A DNA stretch of 64,000 nt. Source: Sitta carolinensis (Eukaryota > Chordata > Aves > Passeriformes > Sittidae). Position 1 is the stretch's first letter. Every line of letters starts with the position of its first letter. The translations under genes were made by a program, and so were the position numbers. Under the pieces are notes generated by a model. It was given only the letters and a program-made list of their open reading frames with translations. It was not told the DNA's origin and searched no databases. The stretch spans positions 132,671,125-132,735,124 of the forward strand of contig CM063284.1 of the NCBI GenBank assembly GCA_032173965.1, read 5' to 3'. Positions 51,830 through 61,582 of the stretch are shown here, piece by piece.

Positions 51830-52030
51830 AATGCCGTGAGCCAGCGGAGCGCGGGGCTGGGGCGGCGGGAAGGCGGCGGCGCCGGCAGCCGGAGCCGAGC
51901 CCCCAGCAGGGGGAGGGCTCCGACCGCGCAGGAGGGAGCGGCGGCGGCGCCGCACGGGGAAGCGCCCGCGCCTGCCCGACCTACTGCTCGGCCGGAGAGA
52001 GGCGCGGGCGATGGCCCGCGTTTCTGAGAT
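51830..52030. promoter_or_regulatory. Orphan CpG island A
   Basis: About 200 bp of CpG-dense sequence rising sharply from AT-rich flanks. On the plus strand GTGAGC lies at its left edge and AAG|GTGAAA near 52050, so a plus-strand exon donor is possible. The overlapping frames (107 codons plus, 117 and 149 codons minus) resemble no protein I know and look compositional. It may be the promoter of an unannotated non-coding RNA or a first exon of a gene outside the window. Confidence 0.55.
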
Positions 52031-53414
52031 CGTACTGCTGTGTGCTCGTGAAAGGTGAAAGCTGGTTTGCCCGATAGAAGCTGAACGTCCTTGTCCTCCC
52101 TCCAAGTCACAGAGTTCTCAGTAGCAGAGCTCGTTGCAAACTGAAAAGGCTCGTTTGTATGAATTAGCGATCTCTCTTATTTTGGATATGCACTTATTTT
52201 AACAGCAGAAATGCTGTGTTCTTTACGTCCGCCTTAGGTTCAGAAACATCTGACCTCTCAAGAGACCATGAAACTACTTGTCCTGCTCATGCCCATGAAG
52301 AATGTGAGCCTGCCAAGCCCATGAGGAAGCGTGGTATAGGGAGCTATGGGAAGGCAGGACTGCAGTCTGGCTGCACCTGAGCTCCTCATGCTCAGCCACT
52401 GGACAATACTAAACTGCACGACTCCATGGCTTGGTCTCTTCAGTTTCACATGTACTTGCTACAGCACTGATCTTTACATGCCCCCGGCTTCTGTCACTGT
52501 GATACAGAGTGGACCACAGACTGAACCCCATCCAGCCAAAGCCAGAAGTCTGAGGTTCAGACACCCTTTAATGCTGATGCACGAGGGCTGGAATGATTGC
52601 TGCACAGCCAACCTCCATGTTTTGGAGTGGTTTATATGGCTTTGTGACCTCATCGTTAACTTCTGTGAATGTTTAACTGCCCAGGTTTTTAGAGACCAAA
52701 CTGGAAAACAAATCCACCTCATGACCTAATATCCACACCTGTATGGGTCGCGGTACATGGGTGACACGGGTCACAGCTGAAACATCTATGGTATGACACC
52801 CACCTCTGCTTGAGCAGAGGGTGTGACAGTCCCTGAGCTGCCACTTTCTGTGAACCATCACTAGGCTTAGTTAAGCCCACAAACCACCAAATGGAGTGAT
52901 TCAAGACACCCAACCATACAGCTGCAGCTTGCAGCACCCAAAGGCAGCACGAGAAGGGAAAGTCACCTTTATATATGGTGTCCTATGCTAGAATTTAATA
53001 CATCTCCAAGGATTTTAGCTGCCAAAACCTAAAAATTTCCTACTGAGAAGAGCATTTTCTATGCCTTTTAACATTTTAATAATTTGGGCTAAAGTTACAT
53101 TCCTTTGGCTCCTTTACCAAATTTATGCCTCAGAGTAGGGACTCACTCAAGTTTGCACAAATTTGTGGGGTTTGACGGTACACAATGACTGTAAATGATT
53201 TTAACATGGGCAAGAAGTGTTTCACCTGTAACAGGTTCTGGTCCTGGCACAACTGTTTTTTCAAGCTGAAAATTTCAAGCTGAAATTCAGCCAGAGGCAG
53301 GCAAAGGCAAATGGTAGGATAAATTTCACAGCAATGCAGTTTGGCAGGGAAATGAGTTGGATCAGCCCTGTCTCTACATGGTATCTGCAAACTCTGAGGA
53401 GGCTCAGGGGGGCA

Positions 53415-53748
53415 TTATCATGCCCTAGAACTCCGTAAACGGAGGTTGTAGTCAGATGGGGATTTGCCTCTTCCTCCAGGCACGACACTCCCAGCAATGC
53501 GACAAGAGGACATCACCTGAAACTGCCAGGGAGGTTCGGGTTGGACACTACGAGGAATTTCTTCATATAAAGGGTGATGAGGCACTGAGGTGGTGGAGTC
53601 ACTGTCAGTGGAGGTGGTTAAGGAAGGACTGGACATGATACTCAGTGCACGGTCCAGTTGACATGGTGGTGATTTGATCGTAGGTTGGATTCCATGATCT
53701 CAGAGGCCCTTTCCAGTCTAATTGACTGTGATTCTGTGAAATAACATC
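53415..53748 (+). mobile_element. CR1 LINE, 5'-truncated 3' end
   Basis: Typical avian CR1 3' sequence in plus orientation. It begins within 'aacggaggttgtagtcag' and 'agcaatgcgacaagagga', then 'gggttggacactacgagg' and 'aatttcttcatataaagg'. Next come 'gatttgatcgtaggttgg' and 'cagaggccctttccagtc', closing with the terminal 'gtgattctgtga' repeat. It lacks the reverse-transcriptase region, the usual 5' truncation of CR1. It sits between the two orphan CpG islands. The 60-codon frame inside it is not a gene. Confidence 0.88.
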
Positions 53749-53829
53749 AGAGTCCATGTGGCCGTTGCAGAGCCAGCAGACAGCTAGAAAGTCCTTCTTT
53801 ATTCCCATCATCAGGTGTAGATTTGTCTT

Positions 53830-54130
53830 GCGTCCCGCGGCGCGGCCCTCCCTCCCTCAGGAGCCGCTCGGTCCCGTGGGTTTCTCCCCTCCGTTGCTCC
53901 CCGCTCCCGCTGCCTGCCGATCCCGGGCTGTCCCCTCACGGCCGCTGGCGGCCGCGAGATGGCGGCGTTGCGCCGCCGCCGGGCCCGGGCCGGCCATGGC
54001 GCCGAGCGCGGGTCGCTCGCTCCGCCTCCCGGAGCCGCGCGGGGCCGGCCGGGATCCCGGGAGCCTCGGGAAGGAGGAGGAAATGGCTGCGCCCCGGTGC
54101 GCGGGGGCTCCTGAGCGCCCAGCCCGGACC
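53830..54130. promoter_or_regulatory. Orphan CpG island B with YY1-type motif
   Basis: About 300 bp of CpG-dense DNA. At 53956-53968 the plus strand reads GCGAGATGGCGGC, close to the YY1 site (AAGATGGCGGC) that often sits at or just after transcription starts. A minus-strand GTGAGG donor lies at 53939-53934, so a minus-strand first exon ending at 53940 is possible. On the plus strand an ATG in the YY1 motif opens an Arg/Gly-rich frame of 51 codons that I cannot match to a protein. Direction and product are unknown. Confidence 0.55.
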
Positions 54131-57100
54131 GTCCCCTCCCACAGTTGGTTCCACTAAAAACAAGGGATACCATTTAATCTTCTTGCCTCATGAAAATAAT
54201 GTGACTTGGACCAAGTGTCTCGTTTTCTATAATAAACCAAACACGTTTTTGTTTAACACTTTTTTTTTTTTTTATAAAAATGGAGTTGTTTTCAGCCTAC
54301 ATACCTACATTCTCTCTTTCTCATGTATCCTAACAACACAGTTGCCTTCATCTCACTGGCTTTTCTCTGCATAATAGGCGTTACTCCAATCTGCTTGCTT
54401 TTGCTGCTCTGTGCATAGCTTACTTTCCCATAATTGTGGGTTTTGACTCATAGCTTGAGCCTGCAGATGCTGAATCTCTTGTAAATGGCATCGAGTGGCA
54501 TCTTTCTTGCTGACAGCAATTCAGGAGTCACATAAACCGATGGCTGGACGAAGGATTAAAACCAGAACAAAAGAGGCATTGAATAGTGTGACGCAAGGTT
54601 TACTCTCCTTTGGAAAATCTGAAGGGCAGGTACCATCAACTCCAGGACTGAGCTAGTGCCAACTGGCCACGGATTTTCTGTACCTGTGCTGTGGTTTGGC
54701 TGAGTCAAAATTGAAGCTTTGTCAGTCAAAAGCAATTCTTTTTGTGAGGTGGGAGAAGCAATGGCTGGAGTCCTGTGAATGTCTGGAATAGAGGTTGCCA
54801 AACATGTAGCTAAATTTGAGAGTATTTCTGCCTTTCTGAAAAATGCAGCTGTTTGCAAATGCTGTAGAAAATTTCAGCTTTGGGAATAGTGGGGAGAAGA
54901 TTGTTTTGGACAATTCATTACAATCTACAGGGGCACTTGGCCAAAAGAACACTTTAAAAATGTAGCCTAGTAGCTGGTAATCCATCTAATTAAAAAATTT
55001 CTGAGAGCAATGAAGCGCCCTCATTTTTTATACAAAGCTAGTGCCAAACTCGGCTTTTGTAGGATCATTAATTACTTCTATATTGCCGTCAGAAGAGAGA
55101 GAGGTGTTGTGATGGAGAAAGTCCTGTTACAGCCAGTCCATCAATTCTCCTGTGGCTGAACCATTCTGTCTTCTACGCAGCTGTAAGATTTCTTTGGAAG
55201 TTGGTCCTTCAAAGTGTGCAAGAATAATTTTATTCATTTAGAACTGAGACAAGAGAGCAGCAGATGATGAAGGCTACAGGATCATCTATGCAGAGGGCAT
55301 GATTTTAGCATGAAAGCCTCTTGCAAACACAACCCCTCTGTAAAATGGGCTAGTGAACACTTAGACAACTGTTTAGTGGCTCGAGACATAGCTGAGTGTC
55401 TTCCTTTATCAGAGATTGTTTTCTTTCATAACCTTAAAGAGCTGGAATAATAATTATCATCAGTTCGAATTTTGTTGTTTTTTACACAGAAAGTATTTAA
55501 TAAAAACAGTTCTATCTGTGGACAACAATGCACCTGCACAGAGAGTGAGTATAGAGGTGAAAGCTGACAACTCTGAAGGAAATTGTGTTTATGCTGTTGG
55601 GAACAGAAGTCTCAGAATGACCCATTTCCAAAACAGGTTTGTTTGAAAATATCAGTATCGTATTGTACACCATATTATTCTATATTACTAATCAAATATA
55701 TATATGTGTTTTTGATTAGAAAGGCTACTTACATATAAAGTTGCACAAATTTAGATCAGGGTTAGACGGTTCAATTCTGTTTGTCAGGAGAGTGTGGGAG
55801 AGTGACAGAGCCTGCTGCTTCAAGATGATCAAACAGAAGAGGCTTAGTGTTGGCAATCCTTTGTGTGTCCATTTGGCCAAAAAGGGTAGCCCTTGACTGT
55901 GGCGGTTGGTAGCTAATACCAGTAGGAGCTGTTACAAAATTCCAGTGTCCCATCCCATAAGTGACTGCCTTTTACTGAGGGCTGGAATATGGTAGATGAA
56001 ATATGACTTGAATTTTGAGCCCAGCTCCTAACCCACTGAAGTTCAAAGCACTTGGAGGAGATACCAATTGTTTGTGCATCTGGTAGGATTTGTAAGTAAA
56101 ATATTTTCAAGTGACGGGCTCAAACAGAAGAGCTCCAGAATACTTGGCAAGGATGAAGGGCCACAGAGGCTCTAGAAGGAGGTGGGAGCTTTCACTCTGC
56201 ATCTACTTCCTTTCCATTCCTCTGCATTAGTTGCAGGTTATTGCTTACTGGTGTTTAGAGCAGATCTGCAGCATCACCAACTGCTCTTCAATTTGGAAGA
56301 GCTTGTTTGGAAGAGAGGATGGTTGGCTCAAAGCTGTTGCAGTGCCGAAAGTGCATGCATCACACAAGCACAGATTGCGCCTATGGCCATGGCAAGATTG
56401 CCAGGTGGGAAAGGGAGCATTAGCTAAAGGAAAGGACCTCTGGAGATGGACAAGGCTACCTGCTCTGTCACAGGGAGGAGAGCAATGCATAAACATCTTT
56501 TCTCCTGCACCTACAAAGCAGGAAACTAGAAATCTTGCCCCATAGGCCACTGTGTGACTCTTTTTATTTTCTGGCAGGCATTACCTGTAGGTGTGAGCAT
56601 GAATTTCCTGTAGGATGTATTTTCTGGCAGCTGTTCCCTGGTACTCAGAGAGGGGAAAGTCAGTTTATTTACAAGTGCTTTCAAATAATCTTATGGGGAG
56701 TCCAGCTATATATATGCAAGAACTATAATAGTAGTTGCATATTTAAATCACACAGGTGTTTATAAAGGAAAGGATACATTATCCCTATTTTAGGTGGATC
56801 AGATGTGTTTGTACTCATCAACAAAACTTGCCTAGGCTCGCTGTTGAGCACAGAGGCTGGCACAGAGCAGGCTGTGTTCCTTGAGTTTCCCTCCAAAGTG
56901 GAGGGGCTGGCCTTCTTCACATCTGCTGGGGATGGCCTTGGGTTGCGCTGACTCGAGCCGTGTGGGGAATTGTCTGGGACATTGCCAGTTGGCTTCAGCG
57001 AAACTGATGCCAAGGATTATGTCAACAGTTTATACAGAATTGAATTTCAATGCCCTGGAACATCCCCCTGGCAGGGTTTAATTTATACAATAGACCTAGC

Positions 57101-57727
57101 CAGAGAAAAATGCTTTTCCCAAGGTCATGCAGAATGTTTTGTGGCTTAATTTTAGGAGATCCCTTGAAAGATGCAGTTTCCTGGTCCACAGTACACCAGA
57201 TATGTCACAGATCCTGTGTGGGTGCCTAGGCTTGAGCATGAGAGGTGCAGTGACACAGAAAGGTGTTTTTCATATAGTTTTCTGAGTCTTTTTCCAACTT
57301 GGAAACACACAGCAAACCAAGTGAGCTCTTGGGATTGAAAGTAGCAGAATTACACCAGGGTTAAAATAGGTTGTTAGATCTTGCAGAAAATGGGATTTTC
57401 TCAACTCTCCTGAGGCGGTATATTCCTTTGTCTTTAACACCTAAGGTTCATTGCTTAAAACCAGGCATATAACACATGATTTGAAGTGCCCTGGCAGAAT
57501 GACAATATTTGTCTTCTCATATTTAGCTTGGGTTCATTTAAAATTACACTTAATTCCATTTCTAATTCCTATTCCAATAAACCAAGACAATCTGTTGCTA
57601 TTATGACATGAAACGCTTGGCTATCTGTTTTAGTAGCAACTTTCAGTGAAAGCCAGAGTGCTTGAAATTGGATTTTGGTGAAATATAGGTGCCTTACCTC
57701 CAGAAAGCAATCCAAAAGGCATTCTCT
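54131..57727. other. No gene recognised
   Basis: No coding exon recognised downstream of the CpG island on either strand. A T run lies at about 54260-54275 and a TA-rich patch near 55695. I looked for GRHL2 exons, the gene expected on this side by vertebrate gene order, and saw none. Confidence 0.5.
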
Positions 57728-57870
57728 CCAGCACAGCCTAACTCTATTAGCTCCTGGTGCTAATAACACAAAGGCTGTGGGTTTGATCCTTATATGGGTC
57801 ATTCATTTATGAGTTGGACTTGAGGATCTTTTGTGTCCCTTCCAACTCAGTATATTCTGTGATTCTGTTA
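57728..57870 (+). mobile_element. tRNA-Ile-derived SINE with CR1 tail (TguSINE1-like)
   Basis: The head matches a tRNA-Ile (AAU anticodon): 'ctggtgctaataac' equals the anticodon arm and 'gggtttgatcc' the B box, followed by 'tatatgggtca' for the acceptor end. The A box is decayed. The body then switches to a CR1 3' end, 'gagttggacttgaggatc' and 'cccttccaactcag', and finishes in 'attctgtgattctgtt'. A tRNA-Ile head on a CR1 tail is the structure of TguSINE1, described from zebra finch. Such an element borrows CR1 machinery to move. It encodes nothing, and the tRNA part is too altered to be a functional tRNA gene. It is the main reason for assigning the window to a songbird. Confidence 0.82.
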
Positions 57871-60800
57871 AGTACCTGTAGTCCCTAGACGTGCAGGAAA
57901 TGGAGGGATTGCACCGAGAAAGTAGGCACATGTAAACTCCCTCAGCATCTAGATTTTTAGCATGAAGAAACCTGAAGTCCACCATTTTACAGTCTGTGCC
58001 CCTATGCACATCTCTGAAATCACCACAAAGCACTCTAGCTGCCATCGTTAGGATGTGGCATCGTTACTGCTGGCAATTCTAACCCTAACCAAACTTCTCA
58101 CCCTAACCTGCTTATGCTCAAGCAAAATGGCTGACATTCTTGGTTAGTGTTGGGAAGCACCTGGATCTGATACTCGTTCCATCCTGAAAGCATTCAAACC
58201 CATGGTTTTCATTACGATTTGTATTTTCTAACCACCAACACTGGAGCTAGCAAAAGCAGAGCTGGGCCTAGACAGGAAGGCAGATCTGGAGCAGGAAGAG
58301 AGAAAGTGAGCAGAGGAAAGCATGGATTGTGATCATGCTGAGGAGGGGGAACTGGGAGGTAGCCTTTCACTTTGTGGGCAAATGCTCACCAATCACTAAA
58401 TTATCATGTAATGGGGTGCTAGTCACCTCGCTTCTCCTTTGGTTTCATTCTGGGATAAAGTAGTGCTCAGCTCAGCCAAGTATCTCCTTAGGGATAAGAC
58501 TGTGAACTTCAAGAAGACAAAGAAGTGCAAGAAAGAGGAGAGGATCAGGATGTCAGGCTGTGCCTTGTCCTAGCTCAGTGCATGGGATCACTGCATCACC
58601 CCCCCCTTACAGGAGCAGGAGCCTCTAGTTGAGTCCTGGTCTTTTTTGTGAGCTGCTATGGTAATTCATGTTGAATTTCCACACCACCATTCAAGGAAGA
58701 TGCTGCTTTCCAAATAACACATAGTGGTGGTTCATCTGAGATCTTCAGCTTACAACTGATCCCCTGGAGAACAGAAGCCCACTATCTGACATTGCCCTAT
58801 CGGGAAGCTGATGACTGTCTTTCCTACACATGGGTCAGAGGTCTAGAGCTATTATAATTCAATTTTAATTAAAGGTGTAGACTTTGTGTAATTGCTGGGA
58901 AAAAATTGATGTCTTGACACATTGTATTGTTTTCTGGTTTTATTTGCCTTCCCCTTTTACACACAAGTGTGAATATTTCTACAAATTCCTAGGTCCTGGA
59001 CCTCAACAAGCCTCAGCTTGCTGTGTCCAGCTCTGGGCTGAAGAAATCCTGAAAGATAGCACTTCCACTGAAATACCTCTACCAAGCCTTTAGAGCAGTT
59101 AAAAACACATGATACTGTCTCCCTGTGGATCCTCCAGAAAAATTTGACTGAATTTTTTTGGTTATGACTTGTGCCTTTGTATGTGTTGGAGAAAGTCCAT
59201 GCATGCTCTATTCTGATTTAAGTTACAGGGAGGCTCCAAGAGAAATGACAGGTAACATCATCTTCTTGAGATCTTCTGTCAGGTGTTATTCCTCATTCAG
59301 ATTTGTGGATGTGTTTATGTGTTTGGTGCTGCTGCAGGTTGGTTGATTTTTTATGCTTATTTTGGTATATGTCTTTTTAATTGGATGTTAAAATGCAAGC
59401 AAGATTAGATTAGTCTAGAAATTACTGGAGGATGATTTGCTGAACTTAAGTAAATTAATAATCCTACGGTAGTGGTTCTACTGGCAAGAAGAACTTCTCT
59501 TTTTTGTCTGTGTCATCAATGCAGTTAGCATACTATATTCTATTTTTTAACTGTGGGGGTGTTACTGCAAAGTCAGGACGCTTGGTCTGGTGTCTTGCTA
59601 TTGGTTTTGGTTTTCACATTACAGCTGAGCATGAGATAAAATGTTGGTAGAACAAATGAAAAATGGCAATTATTTTCTTCTGCACAAACACTCTCCCTGG
59701 AGGACTCTTTGCATTCAGTAATTCCATTTCATGGGTTTTAGTTGAAGAAATGATCTTTCATAGATCTCAGTCTGTTACTTGTGGCTAGTTTTGTGCTTGA
59801 TAAATCATTGCATGAATCCATCAGGAACACAGTGCCATAGATTAAAAAAAATGATCTGGAGAGAGCCAAGACACAGTTGTGTGATAGCTGGAGTAACAAT
59901 CCGCTTACAGCGTGCAGAAGGAGAATAATCATTAATTTTCCACTGCTTTGGAGTACTGTTGAGTGCTTAGTCCACGCACTTCAGTTGAACCCAAATAATC
60001 CCTTGGCCCAGCCACACAGTTTATCTTCCACTTCTTCCAAGCTTTCAGAATATCACTGACAGCAGCAGCCAGAGCCAGTTTGCTACACATGCCTATACAA
60101 ACACAAAAAAGTGCTCCTGGTGGATCACAGACCACTTATCTTCTCCAAAGATTTTTTATCCGTGTGATGGATTCCATTTCTCAATCTTTTAAAATTAAAA
60201 CATAGTATATTCCTTGCTACCAATCTCTGTACTGAGAGAAACTCCTATTGCTATGGTCGGCATAGACTGGGGATCACAAACTGGAATGAAGGCCATAGTT
60301 GGACCCTAGCCTCCAGGGTGGCCATCATGGAGCACCAGCCTTCTTGCAAAGCACAGAGATATGAATATTTGTCTGGCCATAAAACTCTTTCTTGTATAGA
60401 AAGGCAGCTTGACAGCTTGCTTGGGCAAAGTCAGAGGCAAGTGGTTTGGAACTTTGGACACTGCATCATTTTCCATCCTTTTTCAGTCTATCCAAGCTGA
60501 CATACCTAAGTATGAGTTTCATGAGAACTTTATTCTCATGCTGTTTCTATTTGCAAGGTCATTCCCAGCATATTAACTAGCTGTTTAACAAGCTCTTTTT
60601 TCTCTGAAATGCCAAGCTGTGAAATGTCGAGGAACACAGGAGCTGTCCCTAGCCACCATATGCAGTGTCTTCTGAGGCAAGATCCTCTTCAAATATAGCA
60701 CTTAGGAGGCATAGTTTATATGGAGCAACTATGGCCTGGTTGCTGAGGGACTTGAATAAATTGAAAGAAAGTGAGAGCACTCTCAAGATATTTTTGGTTA

Positions 60801-61317
60801 ACCTTTATAGAGATGAATGTATTTTAAAAGTCATAGTCAAAATGTCAACAGTTTTGGGACTGTTTGTTGTTCTGTTTAAAAGCTGGTAAGATCAGGTAGA
60901 TTGCAGTGCACTTGTTTAACAATGAATGTTGTTAAAGAAACTCAGAGACAATTATTTTATTATAGTATTATTGTCCTGCCTTATTTGAATTCTGCATTTT
61001 CTGCCTCATTATTGTTTGACATTATCCAAAGAGAGCACCAGGAGTGATGTATCAGCTCCACTTAAGAAAGTGCAACAGAGAAAACAGTATTTAGGCAAAA
61101 TCACTTTTATATTTCTCTACTACTTGGTAATGAGGGAGCTAGTATATTAATTTCACAGCAGGAAGTAAAATCAATCTTCTCAACATGTTTTAAGTTTTAT
61201 TTCTAAGGGTTTTATAGATTATACACTATCAAAAGTGCTAAAAAGTTCTACTCTATTTTATGATAGCTGTAAAATTCAAACTCATAATGAGATGAAGTAA
61301 GAATTATTTTTTTATTT
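57871..61317. other. No gene recognised
   Basis: No defensible exon or RNA gene. A short telomere-like run CTAACCCTAACC lies at 58079-58090 with another CCCTAACC at 58102. Otherwise ordinary AT-rich spacer. Confidence 0.5.
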
Positions 61318-61582
61318 AGAATCATAGAATCTGCTAAGTGGGAAGGCACCCACAAAGATCTCTGAGTCCAACTCCTGGCCCTGCACTCCAAGAATGATAC
61401 CCCAAGAATGACACCGTGTGGCTGGGAGTGTTGACCAAATGCTTCTTGATCTCTGTCAGGCTTGGTGATGTGACAACTTCCCTGAAGAGCCTATCCCAGC
61501 TATCCTCTGGGTAAAAAACCTTTTCCTGATATCTAATGTAAACCTCTGCTTCCTCAGCTTCATGCTGCTATTGTTTCTACCA
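61318..61582 (-). mobile_element. CR1 LINE, 5'-truncated 3' end, minus strand
   Basis: Read on the plus strand it starts with the inverted CR1 terminal repeat 'agaatcatagaatctg'. It then runs through 'gatctctgagtccaactc', 'accaaatgcttcttgatc', 'ctgtcaggcttggtgatg' and 'aaccttttcctgatatct', to 'cagcttcatgctgctatt'. These are standard passerine CR1 3' blocks in reverse order, so the element lies on the minus strand. It is a short dead copy of about 265 bp with no reverse-transcriptase frame, moderately diverged. Confidence 0.88.

Noticed and set aside
51661..52110. 149- and 117-codon minus-strand frames across CpG island A
   Set aside because: Overlapping frames with no recognisable domain. 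The GC-rich part explains their length.
53456..53638. A 60-codon frame
   Set aside because: It is the translated 3' end of a CR1 element.
53823..54374. A 183-codon plus-strand frame
   Set aside because: Its first half is compositional CpG-island sequence and its second half is AT-rich spacer. No domain or conservation is visible.
57740..57805. A tRNA-Ile gene
   Set aside because: The A box and several stems are decayed and the sequence continues into a CR1 tail, so it is a SINE head and not a tRNA gene.
58079..58109. Interstitial telomere repeat
   Set aside because: Only two CCCTAA-type units plus a separate single unit. Too short to distinguish from chance.
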